Below are positions 44,393-53,576 of a stretch of DNA of 64,000 bases, piece by piece (within the stretch, counting starts at the first letter, position 1; each line of letters opens with the position of its first letter). Below the pieces are notes generated by a model. It had not been told where the DNA came from, made no database searches, and saw only the letters and a program-made list of their open reading frames with translations. Position numbers and translations under genes: made by a program. Source of the stretch: Rhodococcus koreensis (GTDB lineage: Bacteria > Actinomycetota > Actinomycetes > Mycobacteriales > Mycobacteriaceae); NCBI RefSeq assembly GCF_900105905.1, contig NZ_FNSV01000005.1, positions 5,766,001-5,830,000 of the forward strand. Reading direction: 5' to 3'.

Positions 44393-46342
44393 ATGGGCGA
44401 CAGTAGCCGGCCCGAGGAGATGGCCTGGATTCCCGGCCCCGCGGTACGTGAGCGCTCGAGGCTGCTCGCCGCGATGAAGAGCTGGGGATTCGGCGCCGAT
44501 GCCGCCGCCGTCGCCGAGTTGGGCCGTCGCGCCGTCGCCGACCCCGACTGGTTCTGGCGCGAGGCGCTCGCCGACCTCGACGTCGAGTTCTCGGTTCCGT
44601 TCGACCGTGTTCTCGACGAGTCCGACGGCAAGGAATTCCCGAGATGGTTCCCGGGTGGCCGGATCAACGTCGCCGAACTGGCGGCCCTCCGGCACGCCCG
44701 TGGTGACCTCGCCGGCAAGACCGCGGTGGTCTACGAGGGCGACGGGGGACAGCGGCGCACGCTGACCTTCGCGGAGCTCGGGTCGGAGGTGAGCCGGTTC
44801 GCGGCGCACCTCGCGGGCCTGGGAGTGCGCCGCGGGGATCGGGTGGTGCTGTTCATGCCGGTCGTGCCCGAGGCGGCCGTGGCCTTCCTCGCCATCGCGA
44901 TGATCGGCGCGGTCGCGGTACCCACGTTCAGTGGTTACGCGCCCGACGCCCTGGTCACGCGACTGCAGGATTCGGACGCCGTGCTCCTGGTGACCGCCGA
45001 CGGCACGACCCGTCGCGACAAGGTCGTCGAGATGAAGGCGACCGCGGACGCCGCACTGGCGCAGGCGCCGTCGGTCCGCTCCGTCGTGGTGATCCGGCAT
45101 TTGGGCACCGACGTGCCGATGCAGGCCGGCCGCGACGTCTATTACGACGAACTGCCCGCGGATCCGGACCCTGTCGACGTGGCGGACACCGAGTCGAACG
45201 ACGCGCTGACGATCGTCTACACGTCCGGCACCACGGGCAGGCCGAAGGGAATCGTGCACTCGCACGGCGGTTTCGCGGCCAAGACCGCGGTCGACTTCGC
45301 CTACGGCTTCGACGTGCACGCCGACGACGTGGTCTCCTGGATCACCGACCTCGGCTGGCTCGTGGGCCCGATGCTCATGACCGGCCCGCTGCAGCTCGGC
45401 GCGACCATCGTGATGATCGAGGGCCTGCCCACCCATCCCACACCGAATCGTATGTGGGAGATCGTGAACCGCAACGGTGTCACCGTGCAGGGCATCGCAC
45501 CGACGGCGGCACGCGCACTCAAGGCGGCGGGCGACGGCAGCGCTCCGGCGATGCCGACCCTGAAGACGTTCGTCTCCACCGGAGAGGCATGGGACGAGCC
45601 GACCTGGTTCTGGCTGTTCGACGAGGTCGGCGGGCGAGAGCGCGCGATCGTCAACTACAGCGGCGGCACCGAGGTCGGCGGCGGCATCCTCGTCGGCTAC
45701 CCGTTCCTGCCCGCCGCACCGGCGGCGTTCACCGGACCACTGCCCGGCGTCGATGCCGCCGTGCTCGACGACGACGGCACGCCCGTCGTCGGCCGGATCG
45801 GCGAACTCGCGGTGCTCAACACGTTCCCTGGAATGACGCACGCCTTCTGGCAGGACCGGGACCGCTACCTGGACACCTATTGGAGTCGCTGGGACGGCGT
45901 CTGGGTGCACGGCGATCTCGCGAGCGTCGATGCTGCCGGCATGTGGCGGATCCACGGCCGCTCGGACGACACGATCAAGCTCTCCGGGCGCCGCGTGGGG
46001 CCGGCCGAGATCGAGGCGGCGCTGCTGCGTGACAACCGGATCACGGAGGTCGCGGTGATCGGCGTGCCGGACGAGATGCGCGGTCAGCGTGCGGTGGCGT
46101 TCGCGGTTCTGCGTGCCGACGGTGTCGACAACGACGACCTGCAGGCGACGGCGCTGGCGAATGCGGGGAAATCCTTTGCGCCCGAAGTCTATGCGGTGCC
46201 GACGCTGCCGAAGACGAAGAACGGAAAGATCATGCGCCGCGCCATCCGGTCGCGGTTCATCGGTGCCCCGATCGGCGACATGTCGTCGCTCGACCCGGCG
46301 ACGCCGCTCGAGGACATTCCCGTGTACGCGGGCGAAGACTAG
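44393..46342 (+). CDS. Acyl-CoA synthetase of the acetyl-CoA-synthetase type
   Basis: A 649-residue AMP-forming ligase. The P-loop is YTSGTTGRPKGIVHSHGG near residue 284, WITDLGWLVGPM is the ACS-type tryptophan motif, GRSDDTIKLSGRRVGPAEIE is the hinge and PKTKNGKIMRR carries the catalytic lysine. N-terminal ACS-like region (WFWREALADLDVEFSVPFDR) and length fit the acetyl/propionyl/acetoacetyl-CoA synthetase group, so a short or 3-keto acid is the likely substrate. It sits between MaoC and the acyl-CoA dehydrogenase. Confidence 0.9.
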   Translation: MGDSSRPEEMAWIPGPAVRERSRLLAAMKSWGFGADAAAVAELGRRAVADPDWFWREALADLDVEFSVPFDRVLDESDGKEFPRWFPGGRINVAELAALRHARGDLAGKTAVVYEGDGGQRRTLTFAELGSEVSRFAAHLAGLGVRRGDRVVLFMPVVPEAAVAFLAIAMIGAVAVPTFSGYAPDALVTRLQDSDAVLLVTADGTTRRDKVVEMKATADAALAQAPSVRSVVVIRHLGTDVPMQAGRDVYYDELPADPDPVDVADTESNDALTIVYTSGTTGRPKGIVHSHGGFAAKTAVDFAYGFDVHADDVVSWITDLGWLVGPMLMTGPLQLGATIVMIEGLPTHPTPNRMWEIVNRNGVTVQGIAPTAARALKAAGDGSAPAMPTLKTFVSTGEAWDEPTWFWLFDEVGGRERAIVNYSGGTEVGGGILVGYPFLPAAPAAFTGPLPGVDAAVLDDDGTPVVGRIGELAVLNTFPGMTHAFWQDRDRYLDTYWSRWDGVWVHGDLASVDAAGMWRIHGRSDDTIKLSGRRVGPAEIEAALLRDNRITEVAVIGVPDEMRGQRAVAFAVLRADGVDNDDLQATALANAGKSFAPEVYAVPTLPKTKNGKIMRRAIRSRFIGAPIGDMSSLDPATPLEDIPVYAGED

Positions 46343-46352
46343 GAGTACTGAG

Positions 46353-47519
46353 ATGGCAGATTTCGACACCGAAAGCAACATCGAGATCGTCCGCAAGGCG
46401 ACTCGCGAGCTGGCACGGAAGTTCGACAACAACTACTGGCTCGACAAGGACAACAAGCACGAATACCCCTGGGATTTCATCAAGGCGTTCGCGGACGGGG
46501 GCTGGCTCGGCGCGATGATCCCGGAGGAGTACGGCGGAATCGGCCTGGGTCTCCAGGAGGCCGCGGTGATGATGGGCGAGATCGCCTCCTCCGGCGGCGG
46601 TATGAGCGGTGGCTCGGCGATCCACTTCTACGTCTTCCCGCCGGCGCCGATAGTCCGGTACGGCTCGGAGGAGATGAAGAAGAAGTATCTCCCAAAGCTG
46701 GCCTCGGGTGAGATGCTCACCGCGTTCGGCATCACCGAGCCGACCGCCGGCGTGGACACGTCCCGTATCAAGACCAAGGCGACCAAGGTCGACGGCGGCT
46801 GGGTCATCAACGGCCAGAAGGTGTTCATCACCAACGCTCAGAACGCGCACCGCATCCTGCTGCTTGCCCGCACGTCGCCGCGGCGTGACGACAAGCCGCT
46901 GCACGGGATGACGATCTTCTTCGCCGAACTCGACCCCAAGCACGTCACGATCCGCGAGATCGACAAGCTCGGGCGCGCGGCCATCGACACCAACGAACTG
47001 TTCATCGACAATCTGTTCGTGGCCGACGAGGACGTGGTCGGCGAGGTCGACAAGGGCTTCTACTACATCATCGACGGACTCAACCCCGAACGCATCGTCG
47101 TCGCGATGGAGGGCATCGGCCTCGGTCGCGCGGCGCTCGAGATCGGCACCGAGTACGCGAAGAACCGGGTGGTGTTCGATCGCCCGATCGGCCAGAACCA
47201 GGCCGTCGCCCATCCGCTCGCGGACTCGTGGATCCGTCTCGAGGCCGCCGAGCGGATGGCGATGCACGCCGCGAAGCTGTTCGACGACAAGCAGGAGTGC
47301 GGGCACGAGGCCGCGGCGGCGAAGTACCTCGGCGCCGAGGCCGGCTTCGAAGCGTGCGACCGGGTGTTCTCGACACTGGGCGGTTACGCGTACGCGAAGG
47401 AGTACCACATCGAGCGGCTGTGGCGGGAGGTGCGACTCCTGCGCAACGCGCCGTTCTCGCAGGAGATGGTGCGCAACTACGTCTCGCAGCAGGTGCTCGG
47501 CCTGCCGCGGTCGTACTGA
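46353..47519 (+). CDS. Acyl-CoA dehydrogenase
   Basis: A 388-residue FAD enzyme. AFGITEPTAGVDTSRIKTKA is the FAD strand, NRVVFDRPIGQNQAVAHPLA and STLGGYAYAKEYHIERLWRE follow. The C-terminal region reads LRNAPFSQEMVRNYV where most relatives have GGTNEIM, so the glutamate of SQEM probably serves as base. This divergent tail is found in subgroups acting on branched or dicarboxylic acyl-CoAs. It starts at ATG 46353, ten bases after the ligase. Confidence 0.92.
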   Translation: MADFDTESNIEIVRKATRELARKFDNNYWLDKDNKHEYPWDFIKAFADGGWLGAMIPEEYGGIGLGLQEAAVMMGEIASSGGGMSGGSAIHFYVFPPAPIVRYGSEEMKKKYLPKLASGEMLTAFGITEPTAGVDTSRIKTKATKVDGGWVINGQKVFITNAQNAHRILLLARTSPRRDDKPLHGMTIFFAELDPKHVTIREIDKLGRAAIDTNELFIDNLFVADEDVVGEVDKGFYYIIDGLNPERIVVAMEGIGLGRAALEIGTEYAKNRVVFDRPIGQNQAVAHPLADSWIRLEAAERMAMHAAKLFDDKQECGHEAAAAKYLGAEAGFEACDRVFSTLGGYAYAKEYHIERLWREVRLLRNAPFSQEMVRNYVSQQVLGLPRSY

Positions 47520-47544
47520 GCCCCACTTACGAAGGAGTGTGACG

Positions 47545-48666
47545 ATGACCGGTCCGCTGGCTGGAGTCCGGGCGCTGGTGCTCGCGGGAATGGGTCCGGT
47601 GCCGTATGTCTCGATGCTGCTCGCCGACATGGGAGCCGATGTGGTGCGGGTGGTGCGGCCCCCGAACCGGTCGGCCCGCGCCCTCAGCCAGACGGACGGT
47701 CTCACCGAGGAAGTCGACGTCGTCAACCGCGGCGTCGACGCGGTGGCCGTCGACCTCAAGGACCCGGCCGGACGTGAGAGTGTGCTGCGCCTGGCCGAAG
47801 CCGCGGACGTCTTCATCGAGGGATACCGGCCCGGCGTGACCGAACGGCTCGGGCTCGGACCGGACGAGGTGATGGCACGCAACGATCGCCTCGTCTACGT
47901 GCGCTTGACCGGCTACGGACAGACCGGTCCGCGGTCGCGGGACGCCGGACACGACATCAACTACGTGGCGCAGTCCGGCGCGTTGCACGCCATGGCACGG
48001 TCCGACAGTGCGCCGCGGCCGCCGATCAACCTGCTCGGTGACTACGCGGCGGGCGGCGCCATGGGCGCGTACGGCATTGCGTGCGCCCTGGTCTCCGCCG
48101 CCCGAACGGGGCGGGGGCAGGTGATCGACGCGGCGATGGTCGACGGCGTCGCGGCCCTGACCGCCAAGCTGCAGGGTCTGCGCGCCGCGGGCCTCTACTC
48201 GGACGATCCGGGGACGAACTTTCTCGACTCCGGAGCACCGTTCTACGACACCTACCGGTGCGCGGAAGGCGGCTACATCGCCGTCGGCGCGCTCGAACCC
48301 GACTTCTACCGGGAGTTCACCTCGCGGCTCGGCCCCGATACCGACGACTGGCCCAACCAGAACGACCGCGCCGCGTGGCCGCATCTGCGCAAGCTCATCG
48401 GCGACGCTGTCGAGCGCCGCACCCGCGACGAATGGGAGAAGGTATTCGCGGGTACCGATGCCTGCGTCACCCCGGTGCTCACGTTCGACGAGGCCGCCGT
48501 GGATCCCCACAACACCCAGCGCGGCGTGTACCGGACCGTCGGCGGTGTCCTGCATCCGATGCCCGCGCCGCGTTTCAGCGGCACACCCGCTCGCGAACCC
48601 GAGACGCCGCGGGTGGGCACGGTCGCGACCGCGGATGTCGCGTCGCGGTGGGACGTCGGCGCCTGA
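47545..48666 (+). CDS. Alpha-methylacyl-CoA racemase-like CaiB/BaiF protein
   Basis: A 373-residue family III protein. TGYGQTGPRSRDAGHDINYV has the GHDINY motif with the racemase histidine (about residue 135), and PPINLLGDYAAGGAMGAYGI has the partner aspartate, the pair used by alpha-methylacyl-CoA racemases. GAAGGAG with seven-base spacing selects ATG 47545 over GTG 47539. Placed after the acyl-CoA dehydrogenase, it would epimerise a 2-methyl-branched acyl-CoA so that it fits the dehydrogenase. Confidence 0.88.
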   Translation: MTGPLAGVRALVLAGMGPVPYVSMLLADMGADVVRVVRPPNRSARALSQTDGLTEEVDVVNRGVDAVAVDLKDPAGRESVLRLAEAADVFIEGYRPGVTERLGLGPDEVMARNDRLVYVRLTGYGQTGPRSRDAGHDINYVAQSGALHAMARSDSAPRPPINLLGDYAAGGAMGAYGIACALVSAARTGRGQVIDAAMVDGVAALTAKLQGLRAAGLYSDDPGTNFLDSGAPFYDTYRCAEGGYIAVGALEPDFYREFTSRLGPDTDDWPNQNDRAAWPHLRKLIGDAVERRTRDEWEKVFAGTDACVTPVLTFDEAAVDPHNTQRGVYRTVGGVLHPMPAPRFSGTPAREPETPRVGTVATADVASRWDVGA

Positions 48667-48719
48667 CCGAGCTGCCGGCGCACCGATCGACCCGAGAATT
48701 TCCCAGGAAGGAAGCAACA

Positions 48720-49511
48720 GTGACCAGCTACGAGGACTTCACGTCCGTGAAGGTAGACCGCCCGGAAGAAGGCATTCTCCGCATCATGCTGGACGGGCCG
48801 AACCTCAACGCGGTGGGCCCGGACGCGCACCGCGAGCTGGCCGACATCTGGCCGGTGATCGGTCTCGACCAGTCGGTGCGCGTCGTGGTCATCCGCGGCG
48901 CCGGCGACCGGGCGTTCTCGGCGGGAGGCAGCTTCGATCTCGTCGAGGCCATGATCGGCGACTACTCGTCGCGGACCCGGGTGATGCGTGAGGCACGCGA
49001 CCTGGTGCGCAACATCATCGAGGTCCCGCAGCCGATCGTCTCCGCAATCAACGGACCGGCCGCCGGTGCCGGCCTCGTGGCCGCGCTGCTCGCCGACATC
49101 TCGGTGGCGGGCCGCCGCGCGAAGATCGTCGACGGCCACGTCCGGCTGGGTGTCGCCGCCGGGGATCACGCGGCCATTTGCTGGCCGCTGCTGACGAGCA
49201 TGGCGAAGGCCAAGTACCACCTGCTCACCAACGAGGTGCTCACCGGCGAGGAGGCGGAGCGGATCGGCATGGTGTCGCTGTGCGTCGACGACGACCAGGT
49301 GCAGGACCGGGCGATGGAGATCGCGCGGAAGCTGGCCGCCGGCTCCCGGACCGGGATCCAGGGCACCAAGATGGCGCTCAACGGCTGGTACCGACAGGCC
49401 ATGCCGATCTTCGACGCCTCGCTGGGCTTGGAGTTCTTCGGTTTCGGTGGTCCGGACGTGGTCGAGGGCGTGTCCTCGTTCCGCGAGAAGAGGGAGCCGA
49501 AGTTCACGTGA
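48720..49511 (+). CDS. Crotonase-fold protein lacking both usual glutamates
   Basis: A 263-residue crotonase-superfamily protein starting at GTG after GGAAGGAAG. The oxyanion loop GDRAFSAGGSFD is present. Where hydratases have GGGCE, this reads AAGAGLVAALLADISVAG, and the second glutamate position falls in DGHVRLGVAAGDHAAICWPL. Both catalytic glutamates are thus missing, and the Asp-His pair in GDHAA may act instead. A hydratase label would be unsafe; isomerase, hydrolase or C-C lyase chemistry are alternatives. Its stop overlaps the next start (GTGA). Confidence 0.88.
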   Translation: MTSYEDFTSVKVDRPEEGILRIMLDGPNLNAVGPDAHRELADIWPVIGLDQSVRVVVIRGAGDRAFSAGGSFDLVEAMIGDYSSRTRVMREARDLVRNIIEVPQPIVSAINGPAAGAGLVAALLADISVAGRRAKIVDGHVRLGVAAGDHAAICWPLLTSMAKAKYHLLTNEVLTGEEAERIGMVSLCVDDDQVQDRAMEIARKLAAGSRTGIQGTKMALNGWYRQAMPIFDASLGLEFFGFGGPDVVEGVSSFREKREPKFT

Positions 49512-50662
49512 CCGCAACCGAACAACGAACGCAGGGTCCGCTGGCCGGCATCACCGTGGTCGGGCTGGAGCAGGCGATCTCGGCGCCGCTGTGCACGCGC
49601 CACCTCGCGGACCTCGGGGCCCGGGTGATCAAGGTGGAGGCCCCTGGCTTCGGCGACTCGACGCGCGCCTACGACTCCGTCGTCGGCGGGATGTCGGCGC
49701 ACTTCACGTGGCTGAACCACGGCAAGGAGTCGGCGGCGCTGGACCTCAAGTCCGCAACCGACCTGGGCACCTTCCTGAACATTCTCGCCACCGCCGACGT
49801 CGTGGTCAGCAACCTCGCGCCCGGCGCGCTCGACCGGTTGGGAATCGGTACCCGGGACCTCTCGCGTGACTACCCGCGGCTGATCGTCGTGGACATCTCC
49901 GGCTACGGCAAGGGTGGTCCCCTCGACCACAAGCGGGCCTACGACCTGCTCATCCAGGCGGAGGGCGGCTCCTGCAGCATCACCGGCGCACCGGGGCAGC
50001 CGGCCAAGCCGGGCATCCCGGTGGCCGACGTCGGCACGGCGCTGTACGCGTACTCCGCCGTGCTCGCCGCGCTCTACGACCGGGAGCGGACCGGCAGGGG
50101 AGCGGTCATCCCGATCGCCATGCTCGACACCGTAGCCGAGATGATGGGGTTCGCCCTCAATCAGGTGATCCACGCCGGCACCGAGCCGGTGCCCGTCGGT
50201 ATGGGCTCACCGATGATCGCGCCCTACGGCGCGTACCCCACCTCCGACGGGCAGACCGCGGTGCTCGGGACCACAAACGACCGCGAGTGGGGACGCCTCG
50301 CCGAGATGATCGGCCGGCCGGAACTCGCCGACGAACCCCGATACGCGCACAACGACACTCGCGTCGAGGCGCGTGACGAGCTGGACGCGGTCGTGGGGGC
50401 GTGGTGCGCCGAGCACACGCTTGCGGAGATCCAGAAGACGGCGGACGCCGCGGGGATCGGCAACGCCCGGCTCAACAGCGTGCGCGACCTGGCCGAGCAC
50501 CCGCAGCTCGTCGAGCGAGGACGGTGGCGCGAGGTGGGTACCCCGTCCGGCCCGGTGCCTGCGCTGCTGCCGCCCGCGGTGGCCGACGGGTGGCCGGTGC
50601 GCAGCGGCGCGGTGCCCGCCCTCGGCGCGCACACCGACGCCATCAGGGCCGAATTCGAGTAG
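49508..50662 (+). CDS. CaiB/BaiF family III CoA-transferase
   Basis: A 384-residue protein with the transferase-type sequence ISGYGKGGPLDHKRAYDLLI, then QAEGGSCSITGAPGQPAKPG and the conserved aspartate in IPVADVGTALYAYSAVLAAL. It lacks the GHDINY histidine of the racemase two genes upstream, so the two have different roles. It would move CoA from one acyl-CoA to the carboxylic substrate. Translation begins at GTG inside the crotonase stop, giving tight coupling. Confidence 0.9.
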   Translation: MTATEQRTQGPLAGITVVGLEQAISAPLCTRHLADLGARVIKVEAPGFGDSTRAYDSVVGGMSAHFTWLNHGKESAALDLKSATDLGTFLNILATADVVVSNLAPGALDRLGIGTRDLSRDYPRLIVVDISGYGKGGPLDHKRAYDLLIQAEGGSCSITGAPGQPAKPGIPVADVGTALYAYSAVLAALYDRERTGRGAVIPIAMLDTVAEMMGFALNQVIHAGTEPVPVGMGSPMIAPYGAYPTSDGQTAVLGTTNDREWGRLAEMIGRPELADEPRYAHNDTRVEARDELDAVVGAWCAEHTLAEIQKTADAAGIGNARLNSVRDLAEHPQLVERGRWREVGTPSGPVPALLPPAVADGWPVRSGAVPALGAHTDAIRAEFE

Positions 50663-50678
50663 GAAGAGGGATCGCACC

Positions 50679-52025
50679 ATGGCTGTTCCTCATTCGTCAC
50701 GGCACTGGAGCGCGGTCGAATCGCTCACTCCCGGCGACGCTGCGGATCTGCAGAACCGTCGGCTGCGCGAGCAACTCGACTATCTGGCCGCCCGCAGCGA
50801 CTTCTACAAGGCGAAGTTCGCCGAGCATTCCGTCGACGTCACCCGTGTGCGGACGGTGGAGGACCTCGCGGGGCTGCCGTTCACCGAGAAGCAGGAACTG
50901 CGGGACAGCCTGGCGGCCACGCCGCCGCTGGGCAACCACGTCGCGGCGGAGGCCGCCGACATCGTGCAGATCCAGGCGTCGTCGGGCACTACCGGCAGCC
51001 CATCCTACGTCGGGTTGACGCGGCGCGACATCGACGTCTGGTCCGAGCTCGGAGCGCGGGCACTGTACGCCAACGGTTTTCGTCCCGGTGACCGGTTGCT
51101 TCACGGGTTCGGTATGAGCAAGGGCTTCGTCGGCGGGATCCCCGTCGTGCAGATGGCGCAGTACATGGGCATCGTCGACATTCCGATCGGCGCGGAGGCG
51201 GGCGCGGAGCGACTCCTGCGGGTGCAGGCGGACCAGCGGCCCGGTGCGCTGATCGGCACGCCGAACTTTCTGGCGTATCTGGCCGAGCAGGCGCCGGCGA
51301 TCCTCGGCCTGCGGGCCCGCGATCTGGGTGTGCGCGCGATCAGTGTGGGCGGCGAACCCGGTGGCGGCCTGCCCGCCGTGCGCTGCAAGCTCGAGTCGTT
51401 GTGGGGTGCCACATCACGGGAGATGCTGGGCGGCACCGATATCGCCTGCATCTACTGGGGCGAGTGCGAGGCCGGCGACGGAATGCACTTCCTCTCCCCG
51501 GACCTGATGGTGGCCGAGCTGATCGATCCGGAGACCGACGAGATGGTCGCGCCCGTGCCCGGCGCGCAGGGTGAGTTGGTGTACACGGCGCTCCGCAGGC
51601 AGGCGTCGCCGCTGCTGCGGTTCCGCACCCGCGACCACGTGGTCGTCACCGGCACCGACTGCGCATGCGGCCGCACCGGGTACAAGGTGCGGTGCGTCGG
51701 CCGGACCGACGACATGCTGATCGTGCGCGGCATCAACCTCTTTCCGTCCGCGGTCAAGCAATTGGTGTCGGAGCTGACGCCGGCCACCACCGGCGAGATG
51801 CGGATCCGCGTCGACTTCGAGGGGCATTCGACCCAGAAGCCGCTCATGCTGGTCGTGGAGTATTCCGACGGACTCGGTACCGAGCAGCAGGACGACCTGC
51901 GGTCGTCGATCGAGCAGCGGGTCCGGTCGGCGCTGGGCGTCAAGGCGGCGGTCGAGCTCGTGCCCGAGCGCACCCTCGCGCGACCGGACCACGTCAAGGT
52001 GAATCTCATCGAACGGGTGTCGTGA
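50679..52025 (+). CDS. PaaK-type (phenylacetate-like) CoA ligase
   Basis: A 448-residue AMP-forming ligase of the phenylacetate-CoA ligase group. It opens like PaaK (RLREQLDYLAARSDFYKAKF). The P-loop is QASSGTTGSPSYVGLT, LGGTDIACIYWGECEAG follows, and the hinge is GRTDDMLIVRGINLFPSAVK. The group activates aryl-acetic, benzoic and related acids. With two ligases and a CoA-transferase in one operon, the pathway probably has more than one free-acid entry point. It ends 21 bases before the convergent ABC operon. Confidence 0.9.
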   Translation: MAVPHSSRHWSAVESLTPGDAADLQNRRLREQLDYLAARSDFYKAKFAEHSVDVTRVRTVEDLAGLPFTEKQELRDSLAATPPLGNHVAAEAADIVQIQASSGTTGSPSYVGLTRRDIDVWSELGARALYANGFRPGDRLLHGFGMSKGFVGGIPVVQMAQYMGIVDIPIGAEAGAERLLRVQADQRPGALIGTPNFLAYLAEQAPAILGLRARDLGVRAISVGGEPGGGLPAVRCKLESLWGATSREMLGGTDIACIYWGECEAGDGMHFLSPDLMVAELIDPETDEMVAPVPGAQGELVYTALRRQASPLLRFRTRDHVVVTGTDCACGRTGYKVRCVGRTDDMLIVRGINLFPSAVKQLVSELTPATTGEMRIRVDFEGHSTQKPLMLVVEYSDGLGTEQQDDLRSSIEQRVRSALGVKAAVELVPERTLARPDHVKVNLIERVS

Positions 52026-52046
52026 CGGAGGCCGTGACGCCGCGCG

Positions 52047-53576
52047 TCAGTGGACCGCCGCGAACATGAGGCTCTCCTCGTCGGCTTCCTCCGGCGAGAA
52101 CTCGGCTGCGATGCTGCCCGCGCGTGCTACCAGGACCCGATCGGACAGCGCCTGGATCTCGGGCAGGTAGGACGAGATGACCACCACCGCGACTCCGTCG
52201 TCGGCGAGAGCGCGAATCATCGCGTGAATCTCCGGAATCGTGCCCAGATCCACACCGCGGGTCGGCTCGTCGATGATCGCGACCAGCGGCTTGCGGGTCA
52301 GTCCCTTGGCGAGTACGACCTTCTGCTGATTTCCGCCGCTCAGCTCCTCGAGGGTGGCCTTGTCGGGTGCGAGGGTGCGAACCTCGAACTGGTCGACGAA
52401 CCGCTGCGCCACCGTCTTCCGGACACGGGGGCGGAACAGGAACGGCAGGCGGAGTGCGCTGCACAGGTGGCCGAGATAGATGTTGTCCGCGATCGTCAGA
52501 TGGCTGAAGAAGCCGGACGCCTTGCGGTCCTCGGTGATGTAGACGATGCCGGCCCGCCGCGCGTGCCGCGGTGTTCGGAAGCGGACCGGTTTTCCGTTGA
52601 GCTGCACCGTGCCACCGCGGAGGCGACGACGCTTCGTGATGCCGCTGATGATCATCGCGACCTCGCTGCGCCCCGCACCGACCAGCCCGTAGAGGCCGAC
52701 GATCTCACCCGCGTAGGCGGAGAACGCCATGTTACGCACAGCGGGCAGCAGTGTCAGGTCCTCGACCTGCAGCGTCGGCGTCGGTTCCGGTGTGCGGCCC
52801 GGCAGCACGCGTCCCATTTCGACGATGCGGCCCACCATCATCTTGACTACCCGGTCGTGGGTGAACTCCGGCTTCGCCAGGGTCCCCTGGACCACGCCGT
52901 CGCGCAGGACGGTGATGCGATCCGCCTGCTCGAACGCCTCGTCGAGCATGTGGGTGATGAAGATGACGCCGATCCCGCGCCGCGCGAGACTCCGCATCGA
53001 CATGAACAACTGCAACCGTTCTTCGGGTGTCACCGATGCGGTCGGTTCGTCGAGGATCACCAGGTCCGCATTCCGATGGACCGCGCGGGCAATCTCCACC
53101 ATCTGCTTCTGGCCCACACCGAGTGAACCGGCCGCCACGTCGGGGCGGATGTGGAAGTTGTGCGATTCGAGTAGTTCTCGGGCAATGACATTGAGGTGAC
53201 CGAGGTTGTTGAACACTTTCTCGTCGCCCATGAATAGATTCTGCGCGACCGTCATCGACTCGACGAGGGACCCTTCTTGGTAGACCATCGCCACACCGGC
53301 TTCCACCGATTCGCGCGGTGTCGCGAACGTTCGCTCCCGTCCGGAGATCTCGAGAGTGCCGGTGTCGTGCGCGACCGCGCCCGAGATGATCTTCACCATC
53401 GTCGACTTCCCGGCACCGTTCTCACCCAGTACGGCGTGGACCTCGCCCGGGCGGACATCGAAGTCGACTCCGGCGAGCGCGTGGGTTCCGTTGTAGCTCT
53501 TGCCGACGTTCGTCAACCGGATCACCGGCGCGGCGGATGAGCCACTCGCTACCTTTGACATCGTTGCCATCCTCAT
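52047..53576 (-). CDS. Sugar-type ABC importer ATPase with two nucleotide-binding domains
   Basis: A 509-residue RbsA/MglA/XylG-type ATPase. The first domain has Walker A GENGAGKST (51-59), LGVGQKQMVEIARAVH and DLVILDEPTASVTPEE. In the second domain the P-loop is degenerate (GLVGAGRSE), as usual for this family, with signature LSGGNQQKVVLAKGL and IDEPTRGVDLG. Start candidates are ATG 53576, overlapping the SMP-30 stop (ATGA), and ATG 53561 after GAGGA; I chose the coupled one. It is the last gene of the leftward importer operon. Confidence 0.92.
   Translation of the reverse strand: MRMATMSKVASGSSAAPVIRLTNVGKSYNGTHALAGVDFDVRPGEVHAVLGENGAGKSTMVKIISGAVAHDTGTLEISGRERTFATPRESVEAGVAMVYQEGSLVESMTVAQNLFMGDEKVFNNLGHLNVIARELLESHNFHIRPDVAAGSLGVGQKQMVEIARAVHRNADLVILDEPTASVTPEERLQLFMSMRSLARRGIGVIFITHMLDEAFEQADRITVLRDGVVQGTLAKPEFTHDRVVKMMVGRIVEMGRVLPGRTPEPTPTLQVEDLTLLPAVRNMAFSAYAGEIVGLYGLVGAGRSEVAMIISGITKRRRLRGGTVQLNGKPVRFRTPRHARRAGIVYITEDRKASGFFSHLTIADNIYLGHLCSALRLPFLFRPRVRKTVAQRFVDQFEVRTLAPDKATLEELSGGNQQKVVLAKGLTRKPLVAIIDEPTRGVDLGTIPEIHAMIRALADDGVAVVVISSYLPEIQALSDRVLVARAGSIAAEFSPEEADEESLMFAAVH

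Noticed and set aside
43808..46432. An 874-codon minus-strand open frame opposite the MaoC and ligase genes
   Set aside because: Antisense shadow of two genes with intact catalytic motifs; no domain features, composition typical of reverse-complement codons.
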